Positions 27,433 to 36,771 of a stretch of DNA of 64,000 nt are shown here, piece by piece. This DNA is from CBDCWO01 sp965223405. GTDB lineage: Bacteria > Bacteroidota > Bacteroidia > Chitinophagales > Saprospiraceae. Location: assembly GCA_965223405.1 (NCBI GenBank), contig CBDCWO010000006.1, positions 3,038,001-3,102,000 of the forward strand, written 5' to 3'. A program made the position numbers and the translations under genes. Every line of letters begins with the position of its first letter. Within the stretch, counting starts at the first letter, position 1. The notes beneath the pieces were generated by a model. It searched no databases. It saw only the letters and a program-made list of their open reading frames with translations, and was not told the DNA's origin.

Positions 27433-27460
27433 CTAAAATTTAGTTATTTAACTAAAATTT
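27431..27460. promoter_or_regulatory. Putative BlaI operators
   Basis: AACTAAAATTTAGTT (27431-27445), a near-perfect dyad, followed by a half site AACTAAAATTT (27450-27460). Spacing and symmetry fit dimeric winged-helix repressor sites. Confidence 0.5.
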
Positions 27461-27519
27461 GATCAAAAATGCATGAATAATGCTTTAAAACAAACCCACC
27501 TTACCATTATTTGATTGTT

Positions 27520-27543
27520 GTTTGAGGCGTCCCCGCCTCAAAC
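27520..27543. repeat. Perfect hairpin, possible dispersed repeat
   Basis: GTTTGAGGCG-TCCC-CGCCTCAAAC, 10-bp arms with no mismatch. Degenerate relatives are near 10602 and 28573. Between it and the next gene (27617-27680) is a sequence similar to 28543-28600 (both contain ATGAAATTCCA then GTATTA). This interval (27461-27722) has no gene. Confidence 0.6.
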
Positions 27544-27722
27544 TTAGATTATCCCGACCAAATAAATTTAGTCTACCATTGAACATCAAATTACCTTTTA
27601 CCGGTTCAACCAATCACATGAAATTCCAGGTATTAATCATTGGCTTAAGGAGAGGATGCCTAAAGCAATATTTAATAGGGGTGTGTGTTGGCTGGGTTAT
27701 CTTTTCACAAATTGAATTTACA

Positions 27723-28181
27723 TTACCGTAAATGTTCCAAGTCATCAAGATCTTTATACCGGTTGCTGGCAGTTTTAGCACTGATTAAATCATCTTTGGA
27801 CAAAACATTTACATTCAAGTCGTCTTGAATTGGAATTATTTCGACATTTCTAATGGCTTCGTTGAATTCCAAACCCAATATTTCAGTGATTAGGTCGATC
27901 CTCACAGGTGGTACGCCAAAAGAGAATACATCAATGGCTGGATTATTGAGAAACTTGTCTTCGGTCATATCAAAAGTCGGCATGCCAAAATGAGCAAAAG
28001 CTTGTATGATTTTTGAATAGTTTTGTTTGGTCTTATTAACCCAGATATCCATATCACCTGTAGTTCTGGAGTACCCATGAATGATCACAGCGTAACCTCC
28101 GACCAAAATGTATTCCACTTTTGCATTATGAAGGCATCGAATAAAGTCCTTGAAATCAGGATTGAATAGATTGGTCTTCAT
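27723..28181 (-). CDS. Nucleotidyltransferase-fold protein (DUF6036/AbiEii-like)
   Basis: 152 residues. The signature VEYILVGGYAVIIHGYSRTTGDMDIWV (about 19-45) contains the GG and DxD elements of the polymerase-beta-like nucleotidyltransferase fold. RIDLITEILGLEF and the terminal KASNRYKDLDDLEHL-like segment are typical of this Bacteroidota family. It overlaps the upstream small gene by 4 nt. Such pairs are often viewed as toxin-antitoxin-like, but which member would be toxic is not established here. Confidence 0.8.
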   Translation of the reverse strand: MKTNLFNPDFKDFIRCLHNAKVEYILVGGYAVIIHGYSRTTGDMDIWVNKTKQNYSKIIQAFAHFGMPTFDMTEDKFLNNPAIDVFSFGVPPVRIDLITEILGLEFNEAIRNVEIIPIQDDLNVNVLSKDDLISAKTASNRYKDLDDLEHLR

Positions 28182-28384
28182 CGATCAAATTTCCGGATGG
28201 AAAATTTTGTACGGTCAAGACGAGGAGGATTATGAACATCAAATTGATATGCCTGACTTATCAAGTACCATGCAGCTGCCAGTCTTTCAGCAGGAGTCTT
28301 TTTTAACCAGTACTCCCGATTATCTTCTGCTTCGTTGACTGATTGATGTTTAAATTTGCTTTTATCCAACCGATATTCTTTCAT
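28178..28384 (-). CDS. Small partner protein of the nucleotidyltransferase
   Basis: 68 residues from the ATG at 28384 (a GTG at 28438 would add 18). The pattern REYWLKKTPAERLAAAWYL...NPPRLDRTKFSIRKFDR is one I recognise as a small conserved Bacteroidota protein that precedes nucleotidyltransferase genes. It is charged with no signal or membrane segment, so cytoplasmic. The ATGA overlap with the next gene implies coupled translation. Function unknown; an antitoxin-like role is inference. Confidence 0.65.
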   Translation of the reverse strand: MKEYRLDKSKFKHQSVNEAEDNREYWLKKTPAERLAAAWYLISQAYQFDVHNPPRLDRTKFSIRKFDR

Positions 28385-28439
28385 TTCCTTAATGAGGATA
28401 CTTTTGTTAAAAACTCCAAGGTTTGTCAATTGGTTCACT

Positions 28440-29240
28440 CATTACCACCTACCACAACACCAAAATACCACGACACCACAAAACCACAAAACCAAAACAC
28501 CAAAATTCCAGAACCCCACAACATCATTTACCGTTCAGTCAATCATGAAATTCCAAGTATTACTAATCGGCTTTAGGTTAGGACGCCCAAACCAACATAA
28601 AATTGATCCAAACGATATTCCACACTACCACACCACCACACTACCACAAAACCACAAAACCGCATCACCACAAAACCACATCACCACATCACCACATCAC
28701 CACACCACCACAATACCACACCACCACACCACCACAAAACCACATCACCACATCACCACAAAACCACACCACCACATCACCACAAAACCACACCACCACA
28801 AAACCACACCACCACATCACCACAAAACCACACCACCACAAAACCACACCACCACATCACCACAAAACCACACCACCACAATACCACACCACCACACCAC
28901 CACAAAACCACAATACCCTATCACCACAAAACCACAAAACCGCATCACCACAAAACCACACCACCACAAAACCACACCACCACAAAACCACACCACCAAA
29001 TTACACCAGATCACCAAAGCTCCACAAAACCACAAAACCACATCACCACAAAACCACAATACCAGAATACCACATCACCACATCACCAAATTACCCCATC
29101 ACCAAATTACACCAGATCACCAAAGCTCCACAAAACCACAAAACCACAATACCACAATACCAGATCACCAAATTACACCAGATCACCAAAGCACTACAAA
29201 ACCAAAACACCAAAACACCACAAAACCATTCCTACTTACA
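28440..29240. repeat. Low-complexity CCACAAAA / CCACCACA tract
   Basis: About 800 nt, densest at 28615-29230, made of short words ACCAC, ACACC and AAAACC in irregular order (for example ACCACAAAACCACACCACC). All three plus-strand frames stay open and yield TTTPPQNHITTSP-like peptides, so the long ORFs here are composition artefacts. The minus strand is G/T-rich (GTGGTGTGGTTTTG). There is no regular unit length, no spacer structure and no gene evidence. Confidence 0.85.
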
Positions 29241-29258
29241 ACTCACAACTCTCCTGCC

Positions 29259-31628
29259 TCATGGCTTAATCAGCTTTTTCTTCTTTTTCATCTCTCTCTG
29301 CATCGGATTGGGCGGAGGACTGAATTTGTTTCTTTTATATACCTGGAATCTCGAAGGCAGTTCTTTTATCGGCCAGTTGTTATTGCTTTCATCTGTATCA
29401 GCAGTTTCTTTGAAGGGATCCACAATGATTGCAGTAGCCACCTTATCCTTCACAAATACCTTGGTAAATTCATTCTCGTTCAACCGCCAGATTTCTACAG
29501 GAATGCGATCAATTTCTTTCGTACCATCTTCAAAAGTCCATTCCAAAATGACAGGAGAAACTAATCCCCCTTTATTGCTAAAATGCAATTGATAATAATT
29601 GAGGTCACTAAATTGTTCTTTTTCCTTTTTGGAGAAAGTCTCGTCGTACAAGATATTGGTAAATTCAACTAAGGAGTCTTCCGTTTCCCAGGGTTTATAA
29701 AAGGTATAAAAATCTTGCAGATTGGTATCTTTTTCTACTTCAAATTCAATACCTGCTTCTCGATTGCGGATTTTAGATAGATGATCAAAAGGTTTAGTAT
29801 TCTTTTGCGGAAATTTCCTTTCTTGCCTCTCGGGATCGTTTTCCATATCTACTTTATACCATTTGATGCTATCCAGGGAAACATCTACATGATCAATACT
29901 ATAAAACCATCCTCTCCAAAACCAGTCCAGGTCTATACCACTGGCATCTTCCATGGTGCGGAAAAAATCAGCCGGTGTGGGGTGTTTAAATGCCCATCGG
30001 CGTCCAAACTCACTAAAGGCCTGATCAAACAATTCTCTTCCCATTATAGTTTCTCGCAATACATTTAAAGCCGTGGCTGTCTTTTGATACGCATTTTGAA
30101 AATAGTTTACAATATTCTCACTATTAGTCATGATTGGCTCCAACCGGTCTTTGGGCTGTCCCATATAACCGGCAATCATGTGAGGTGGACCTCCCCCTGA
30201 ATCGTAATTATTATCCCATTCCTGCTCAGCAATAAACTGAACGAAAGAGTTTAGTCCTTCATCAAACCAGGCCCACTGACGTTCATCACTGTTGATGATC
30301 ATTGGATAATAATTATGTCCCACTTCATGAATGACCACCGTTATACAGGCATTTTTCGCCCCTTCGGAGTAGGTTCCATCTTCCTCGGCTCTTCCGGGAT
30401 TAAAACAGATCATTGGGTATTCCATTCCGCTTGCTGCCTCCACAGATATTGCGACCGGATAGGGATACGGAATCGAAAAGCGTGAATATACTTTCAGTGT
30501 ATGAGCAACTGCGGGAGTGGAATATTTACTGTATATCGGATAGGCTTCTTTACCATAATAACTCATGCACATAACCTTGGTACCAATAGAAGTTGTATGT
30601 GGCATGGCATCCCAGATAAATTTTCGACTAGCTGTCCAGGCAAAATCGCGAACATTCTCAGCTTTGTAGATCCAGGTTTTCAAGGCTTTAGAGGGTTTTT
30701 TCTTTTCTAATTTTTTGGCTTCCTCCAAAGTAACTATTTGGTATGGAGAGGTTGCGTTTTGTGCTTTTTTCCATCGCTCCCATTGCGTAGGGGTCAGTAC
30801 ATTTTGTAGATTAAGACATGATCCGGTAGAGCCTACCATATAATCTTCCGGGAGTGTCATTCGTACAACAAAGTTTCCAAAGGTCAGGGCAAATTCACCC
30901 CGGCCGGTAAATTGGTTATTTTGCCAACCATCAGAGTCGGTATAGGCACACAGTCGTGGATACCACTGGGTGATTGTAAAGATGTAGTTTCCATCTTTTT
31001 CAAAATATTCATAACCTCCGCGTGCCAAAGAGGTTGTATTAATACGATCGATTATTTTATAATTCCATTTCACCCGGTAGGTAAACTTCTCTCCCGGCTT
31101 TAATGGTTGAGGTAAGTCCACCCGCATCATCGTTTTATTGATCACATAATTGATAGCTTCACCATTTTCCTGGGTAATTGACTGAATATTGAATCCGTAT
31201 TCTGATAATTCCCGCCAAGGTTCCAGTCTTCTGAGTGCATTTTCGCTCATAGTCGGACGAATCCTGGTGGAATTAAAACGATGATTATCACTTTCGGGAT
31301 GATGTTGATTCTCATCCAGCTGCATCCACAAATAACTCAGCGTAGTCTTGGAATTGTTGTGGTAAGTAATGATTTCTTCTCCATGTAAACGAAGATCTTC
31401 CACATCTAAAGTACAGGTAATATCATAATCACATTGTTGTTGCCAATAATCAGGTCCCGGATTTCCATCCACATTGCGATAGGTATTCGGAGAGGGAAGC
31501 ATGGTGCCTAATTGTTCAAATTTATTTCCGTGGTTAGAGGTCGTTTGAGCAAAGCCCATGGTCCAAATCAAAAGGGTAAATACCGTAACAAAGCCCTTCA
31601 GTGAAGAGTCGATCAGTTTAGTAGTCAT
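29259..31628 (-). CDS. M1-family metallopeptidase, secreted
   Basis: 789 residues with a signal peptide (GFVTVFTLLIWTMGFAQ). The zinc motif HEVGHNYYP (about residue 433) is followed by WFDEGLNSF, giving the HExxH-x18-E gluzincin site. The exopeptidase-like motif appears as GMEYP before it. The N-terminal half is the M1 beta-saddle type (YHNNSKTTLSYLWMQLDENQH). The C-terminal part ends in a beta domain and a basic MKKKKKLIKP tail. Predicted periplasmic or surface peptidase in protein scavenging. It is divergent from the BNR-repeat gene, with 154 nt between starts. Confidence 0.9.
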   Translation of the reverse strand: MTTKLIDSSLKGFVTVFTLLIWTMGFAQTTSNHGNKFEQLGTMLPSPNTYRNVDGNPGPDYWQQQCDYDITCTLDVEDLRLHGEEIITYHNNSKTTLSYLWMQLDENQHHPESDNHRFNSTRIRPTMSENALRRLEPWRELSEYGFNIQSITQENGEAINYVINKTMMRVDLPQPLKPGEKFTYRVKWNYKIIDRINTTSLARGGYEYFEKDGNYIFTITQWYPRLCAYTDSDGWQNNQFTGRGEFALTFGNFVVRMTLPEDYMVGSTGSCLNLQNVLTPTQWERWKKAQNATSPYQIVTLEEAKKLEKKKPSKALKTWIYKAENVRDFAWTASRKFIWDAMPHTTSIGTKVMCMSYYGKEAYPIYSKYSTPAVAHTLKVYSRFSIPYPYPVAISVEAASGMEYPMICFNPGRAEEDGTYSEGAKNACITVVIHEVGHNYYPMIINSDERQWAWFDEGLNSFVQFIAEQEWDNNYDSGGGPPHMIAGYMGQPKDRLEPIMTNSENIVNYFQNAYQKTATALNVLRETIMGRELFDQAFSEFGRRWAFKHPTPADFFRTMEDASGIDLDWFWRGWFYSIDHVDVSLDSIKWYKVDMENDPERQERKFPQKNTKPFDHLSKIRNREAGIEFEVEKDTNLQDFYTFYKPWETEDSLVEFTNILYDETFSKKEKEQFSDLNYYQLHFSNKGGLVSPVILEWTFEDGTKEIDRIPVEIWRLNENEFTKVFVKDKVATAIIVDPFKETADTDESNNNWPIKELPSRFQVYKRNKFSPPPNPMQREMKKKKKLIKP

Positions 31629-31782
31629 AATATTTTATTGTTTAATTTGCAACGAAAATAATACTTTCATAGGTTTCTTCCATATTTTTATCCCTTGTGA
31701 TCCACATTGGCATGCAGAAATAATGTATTATAGCAAGGATAAGTTCTTGTCTTCATTTGAAATTCATCCAAATATCCTGTCC

Positions 31783-34700
31783 ATGCAGAAATTAAGATTT
31801 TTTCCGATCAGTCTCAGTGTATTTTTCTTTTTGAACATCTTATATCAGATTGAAATCTCTTCCCAGGAAGCCATATCTTATGATCCCAGTCTTTATAAAT
31901 TGGAATATCGTTTAGTAGGACCTTTTCGTGGTGGTCGGTCGTGTACTGTGGCCGGTGTGAAAGGCAAGCCTAACTTGTACTATTTTGGGAGTACTGGTGG
32001 AGGAGTTTGGAAAACTACTGACGGTGGAGCTACTTATCAAAATATTTCGGATGGTTATTTTGGTGGGTCGGTAGGGGCTATTGCCGTATCTGATTCGGAT
32101 CCAAACATCATTTTTGCAGGGTTGGGTGAAAAAACAGTGCGAGGTAATGTCTCTTCAAATTTTGGTGTCTGGAAATCAATGGATGGAGGTAAATCCTGGA
32201 AATTTACCGGGTTGGAAAAAACCATGCATATTGGAAGAATCCGTATACACCCTGAGGATCCGAATGTCGTATATGTTGCTGCTATGGGCAATTTATGGAA
32301 GCCTTCGACCGAACGGGGTGTTTATAAAACGGTCAACGGAGGTAAATCGTGGGAAAAAGTACTATTCGCCAATGAGGATGCAGGAGCTGTGGACTTAATT
32401 TTGGAACCGGGAAATTCCCGGGTTATATATGCCAGTACCTGGAATGTCCGGCGAACACCCTATAGTTTTTCCAGTGGGGGACCGGGTTCTGATCTGTGGA
32501 AAAGCTATGATGCTGGCAAGACATGGGAAAAATTGACCAATCTACCCAACATGCCACAACGTCCAATTGGCATCATTGGAGTCACGGTTTCCCCGGTTAA
32601 CCCAAACCGGGTTTATGCCATTATTGAGGCGGAAGATGGTGGAGTCTTTCGGTCAGACGATGCTGCCATCACCTGGAAAAAAGTCAGCGGTAACCGGGCA
32701 CTCAGATCCCGTGCCTGGTATTATACCAGAATATATGCCGATACGGAGGATGAGAATAAGGTCTACGTGATGAATGTATCCTATGGAAAATCCCAAGATG
32801 GAGGCAAGACCTGGACTTTGCATAACGCCCCGCATGGGGATCATCACGATCTTTGGATTGCTCCGGATAATAATCAAAGGATGATTATCGCTGATGATGG
32901 TGGAGCACAAATTACCAATGATGGGGGCTCGAATTGGACTACATACTACAATCAGCCCACGGCACAGTTTTACCGGCTAGCCACCGACAATCATTTTCCA
33001 TACCGTATCTATGGAGCACAGCAGGACAATTCATCCATAAGAATTTTGCACCGCACGGATGGAAGAAGCATCGATCGGAATGATTGGGAATCTACGGCTG
33101 GTGGTGAGAGTGCCTATCATGCTATCGACCCAAATAATGAAAACATTGTATATGGTGGTAATTACAAAGGGTACCTCTATCGCTATAATCATACGACCAA
33201 GCAGAGAAGGTCCATTAATGTTTGGCCACTTAATCCTGCTGGTTCCGGAGTAGAAGTAATGAAATACCGCTTTAATTGGAATTTTCCGATTGCTTTTTCA
33301 AAACATGAACCTCAAAAATTATTTGCGTTTTCCAATCACGTGCATGTCACAACCAATGAAGGGCAAACCTGGCAAACAATCAGTCCTGACCTGACTCGAA
33401 ACAATCCTAAAACATTAAAATCCAGTGGAGGTCCTATCACTCAGGATAATACCGGAGTCGAATATTATGCTACCATTTTTACAGTGATGGAGAGTCCGTT
33501 TAAGCAAAATGTATGGTGGACTGGATCTGATGATGGACTCATTCATGTGACCAGAGATATGGAAAACTGGGAGAATGTTACTCCCAGAGATGCACCCAGA
33601 ATGATCATGTGGAATTCCATAGATCCCCATCCTCACATTCCAGGTGGTGCCTATCTTGCCGGTACCACCTATAAATCCGGTGATTTTGCTCCCTATCTCT
33701 ATCGCACGACTAATTATGGAAAAACCTGGACCAAAATTGTAGCAGGTATTGATGAGAATCATTTCACCAGGGTAATCCGCTCGGATCCTAAACGCTCCGG
33801 GCTACTATATGCAGGAACGGAATATGGTATGTATGTTTCCTTTGATGATGGTTTATCTTGGCATAGGTTTCAATCAAATTTACCAATGGTTCCCATAACC
33901 GATTTGCAGGTAAAAAATGACAATTTGATTGTCGCAACCCAGGGAAGAAGTATTTGGATTATTGATGACCTCACACCCTTACACCAAATTGGAGAAGCGG
34001 TTTCCAATAGCAACTTTTATTTATTCAAACCAATGCCCTCAATCAGGATGAAGGGCCAAAGCCGAAGTAATTTACTCCTAAATGGTAAAAATCACCCTGG
34101 AGGTGTAATCATCAACATGTACATTAAGGATTCAATTGCCAAGGATCAACAAATATCGCTCAGCATCAGTGAGCAAGATGGTAGCTTAATAAAAGAATAT
34201 AAGCCCAAAGACAAATCTAATCCCTTAAAATTGAAACCAGGAATGAATCAATTTATCTGGGATATGCGGTATCCTAATGCCACTTCGTTTCCGGGACTGG
34301 TTCTATATTCCTCTAACACCAGAGGTCCCGTCGCTCCTCCTGGTATGTATAAAGCCAATTTAAAGGTCGGAGATCATTTCATAGAGCAAACCTTTGAAAT
34401 AAAAATCGATCCCAGAAGCGAGTGCAGTCAAGCAGATTTAAAGGAGCAATTTGATTTTTTAATGGATGTAAGGGATAAATTATCGGAGACTCATCAGGCC
34501 ATTATTGACATCCGGGATTTGCGTAAGGATATGGTGTTTATTCAAAAAAAGCTTGACCAGGATACACATCAAAAAATCCTGGAGGAGATCAAGGAATTGG
34601 ATGATAAAATGACTCAAATTGAAAACAAACTTCATGAAACCCGCAATGAAGCAAGGCAGGATCCTTTGAATTTTGGTATTAAATTAAACAACCGTCTCGC

Positions 34701-34911
34701 CTACCTCGCAACCCATGAGTCCGCAGGGGATTTTCGGCCAACTGATCAAGGGAAAGCCTATAAAGCTGAAGTTACCGCGCAAATAGATCAGGAGTTAAAA
34801 AATCTACAGCAGTTAATCAATGAAAAAGTACCGTCGATAAACGAATCCATTCGCGCAGCAGGAATACCTTTTGTAGCATTCGGGAAACCAAAAAGAAAGG
34901 TGAAACCATAA
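31783..34911 (+). CDS. BNR/sortilin-like repeat exoprotein
   Basis: 1042 residues from the ATG at 31783, which places a signal peptide (FFPISLSVFFFLNILYQIEI) at the N-terminus. In-frame upstream ATGs would put 75 unlikely residues before it. Asp-box/BNR repeats recur: GGGVWKTTDGGATYQNIS, FGVWKSMDGGKSWKFTG, GVYKTVNGGKSWEKV, DLWKSYDAGKTWEKLT and later YRTTNYGKTWTKI, forming a VPS10-like beta-propeller to about residue 760. The C-terminal quarter has a beta domain (FIWDMRYPNATSFPG) and a coiled-coil region (about 890-1000). Family members are often annotated as 'glycosyl hydrolase', but no catalytic evidence is visible. Secreted; function unknown. Confidence 0.85.
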   Translation: MQKLRFFPISLSVFFFLNILYQIEISSQEAISYDPSLYKLEYRLVGPFRGGRSCTVAGVKGKPNLYYFGSTGGGVWKTTDGGATYQNISDGYFGGSVGAIAVSDSDPNIIFAGLGEKTVRGNVSSNFGVWKSMDGGKSWKFTGLEKTMHIGRIRIHPEDPNVVYVAAMGNLWKPSTERGVYKTVNGGKSWEKVLFANEDAGAVDLILEPGNSRVIYASTWNVRRTPYSFSSGGPGSDLWKSYDAGKTWEKLTNLPNMPQRPIGIIGVTVSPVNPNRVYAIIEAEDGGVFRSDDAAITWKKVSGNRALRSRAWYYTRIYADTEDENKVYVMNVSYGKSQDGGKTWTLHNAPHGDHHDLWIAPDNNQRMIIADDGGAQITNDGGSNWTTYYNQPTAQFYRLATDNHFPYRIYGAQQDNSSIRILHRTDGRSIDRNDWESTAGGESAYHAIDPNNENIVYGGNYKGYLYRYNHTTKQRRSINVWPLNPAGSGVEVMKYRFNWNFPIAFSKHEPQKLFAFSNHVHVTTNEGQTWQTISPDLTRNNPKTLKSSGGPITQDNTGVEYYATIFTVMESPFKQNVWWTGSDDGLIHVTRDMENWENVTPRDAPRMIMWNSIDPHPHIPGGAYLAGTTYKSGDFAPYLYRTTNYGKTWTKIVAGIDENHFTRVIRSDPKRSGLLYAGTEYGMYVSFDDGLSWHRFQSNLPMVPITDLQVKNDNLIVATQGRSIWIIDDLTPLHQIGEAVSNSNFYLFKPMPSIRMKGQSRSNLLLNGKNHPGGVIINMYIKDSIAKDQQISLSISEQDGSLIKEYKPKDKSNPLKLKPGMNQFIWDMRYPNATSFPGLVLYSSNTRGPVAPPGMYKANLKVGDHFIEQTFEIKIDPRSECSQADLKEQFDFLMDVRDKLSETHQAIIDIRDLRKDMVFIQKKLDQDTHQKILEEIKELDDKMTQIENKLHETRNEARQDPLNFGIKLNNRLAYLATHESAGDFRPTDQGKAYKAEVTAQIDQELKNLQQLINEKVPSINESIRAAGIPFVAFGKPKRKVKP

Positions 34912-34965
34912 TGCCAATACTACAGTCGATGGTAGGTATAACCATCTTGAGCCTTGGCTTCTATT

Positions 34966-36771
34966 TTATTTTTGTTTGATTTCCCGGGGTGTTGTGCTGA
35001 GATCCGGTAATCCGGCTTTGGGAACGATTGGATCTGATGTTCGAGCATTTAATGTCTTTGGCTGTTCCGACTTATCTGAGCTGAGGAATTGTTTTTGTCT
35101 GATTACTTTGTAATCTTCATATCCCTTGCGTACATCTTTGACCTCCCAGTCAAAGGCGTAGTTGCCTTTCCCTTCCCACAGTTCTTGTACCTCAAAGGAA
35201 ATTAAAGATTTAGCCGTAATAGCCATTCCTTTTGAACTAGCAGATAAAGGAGTCAGCAGAACCGTCAGGTTTTTACCTGAAGCCACATATTGAAAATGTT
35301 CAGGAAGAATTACCACAGCATTTCCATCAATTAACTTTGCAGTACCTCTACAGAATGCTGCAGCTTCTGGACCTTCGATGGAGGCATAAACAATTTCATT
35401 TTCCGGATTTTCAGGATGATCCATAACAAAGTTTTTGGTATCCCCGAAAACAATCCCTCTGCCGGTTCCATCCACATAAATTCCAGCTTGTGCGGTTTCG
35501 GAGGCATCATATACTCCCACATAGCCACGATTACTATTTGAACTGAGGTTGGTCAGTCGCACATTATCATTTCCATTGGATCCAATTGTGGACAGATATC
35601 CTTGACCACTACTAAGGGATGTTGCAAATACTGCCGTATTGTCGCCGGAATTATCCAATAAGAGTGAGCCCTCATTATCAGAATTTATGTACAAGGCCGC
35701 TTTAACTTCAGATTTTGAATCTGATACAGCTACATATCCGTTATTCCCATTAGCTTTCAAGCTGGTAAGGCTAACATTGTCAGAACCATTATCTCCATAG
35801 GTTTCTAAATATCCGGATCCGGAATTAAATGCGGCAGACCTCATACTTACATTGTCATCTATATTTCTAAGTAGAATATTCCCATCACCATCGCTTCCTA
35901 CGTAAATCTGAGCCCTTGGATCCCCATTTTCATCTCCTACCCCCAACCATCCATTGTTTGCAGAACCAGATAACGAGGATGCGATAATGTTTCTATTGCC
36001 ATTTGCTCCATATACGGTCATAAATCCTGTACCGCTTGCAAAAGACCCGGAATAAAAGGTTTGTACTAATTCCTTATTGAGCATAATGAGGTTACCAGCA
36101 CGATTGAGAACAAAGAGACTTGCTCTGGGGATTCCATCAGAGCCTTGTAAAGATATATCGCTAATATTTGGGCTTTCGGTGGTCAGTTTTATCGATGATT
36201 GATCATTTTTGCCAATAATTTCAATAGTCTGAACTACACTTAAATTAGCTTCGGGATTCTCCGTGCCTATCCCGACATTCCCCGAATTGTAATAAATCGA
36301 ATTATCCTTTTTCTTCCAAGTGGTATCACTTCCGCCGGCTGAGGTGGTCGCATTGGCCGCTTCCAATGCATAAAACGCATAAGGCACAGAGAGCAATTCA
36401 CTGTTTCCGATAATTTGGTAGGGAGAATTTCCTGAAGCCATTTCGATTTGAACAAAATACCGATGTGATCCCCATTCAATTGATTTCATGTCTCCCAATT
36501 CAACTACACCATTTCCAATCGCCAGGTCAAATATTCCCAATTCATTAGTGGTCACGTCATGCGTCTCTACATAAGCCATTTTGGGCTCAGAGGTCATAAT
36601 GGAGATTCGAATTTTTAAATCTGCATTCTTCAAAGGTTCACCTTCTAAATTTCTGGCTATTGCCTGATAGTTAATGGCTTCAGGTATGGTCTGCCCGTTC
36701 AATACCTGGCCGATACCTGCTACTAGGATAGTTGAGATCAATAATCTTCTAAAATGCAATCTGGTAATCAT
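34966..36771 (-). CDS. Fibre-like repetitive secreted protein
   Basis: 601 residues with a signal peptide (RLLISTILVAGIGQVLNG). The N-terminal domain INYQAIARNLEGEPLKNADLKIRISI...YETHDVTTNELGIFDLAIGNG is widespread in Bacteroidota surface proteins. Residues about 160-440 hold repeats of about 53 residues (GYLETYGDNGSDNVSLTSL, GYLSTIGSNGNDNVRLTNL, NGYVAVSD, RGYVGVYD), predicted beta-solenoid fibre. The C-terminal block EIVYASIEGPEAAAFCRGTAKL...VVILPEHF resembles a conserved tail-fibre-like terminal domain. No T9SS sorting domain is seen. Its start overlaps the stop of the upstream 1234-residue gene by 4 nt (operon). Confidence 0.7.
   Translation of the reverse strand: MITRLHFRRLLISTILVAGIGQVLNGQTIPEAINYQAIARNLEGEPLKNADLKIRISIMTSEPKMAYVETHDVTTNELGIFDLAIGNGVVELGDMKSIEWGSHRYFVQIEMASGNSPYQIIGNSELLSVPYAFYALEAANATTSAGGSDTTWKKKDNSIYYNSGNVGIGTENPEANLSVVQTIEIIGKNDQSSIKLTTESPNISDISLQGSDGIPRASLFVLNRAGNLIMLNKELVQTFYSGSFASGTGFMTVYGANGNRNIIASSLSGSANNGWLGVGDENGDPRAQIYVGSDGDGNILLRNIDDNVSMRSAAFNSGSGYLETYGDNGSDNVSLTSLKANGNNGYVAVSDSKSEVKAALYINSDNEGSLLLDNSGDNTAVFATSLSSGQGYLSTIGSNGNDNVRLTNLSSNSNRGYVGVYDASETAQAGIYVDGTGRGIVFGDTKNFVMDHPENPENEIVYASIEGPEAAAFCRGTAKLIDGNAVVILPEHFQYVASGKNLTVLLTPLSASSKGMAITAKSLISFEVQELWEGKGNYAFDWEVKDVRKGYEDYKVIRQKQFLSSDKSEQPKTLNARTSDPIVPKAGLPDLSTTPREIKQK

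Noticed and set aside
28356..29592. Long plus-strand ORFs (402 and 329 codons) rich in Thr, Pro, His, Gln
   Set aside because: They are translations of the CCACAAAA low-complexity tract and run antisense into the M1 peptidase gene; all frames stay open because the composition lacks stops.
29259..29592. Frameshift or fusion of the M1 peptidase C-terminus with the low-complexity tract
   Set aside because: The M1 frame ends normally at TGA (29259-29261), just before the tract begins.
31558..31782. N-terminal extension of the BNR exoprotein from an upstream ATG
   Set aside because: It would place 75 residues ahead of a clear signal peptide and overlap the divergent M1 gene start.
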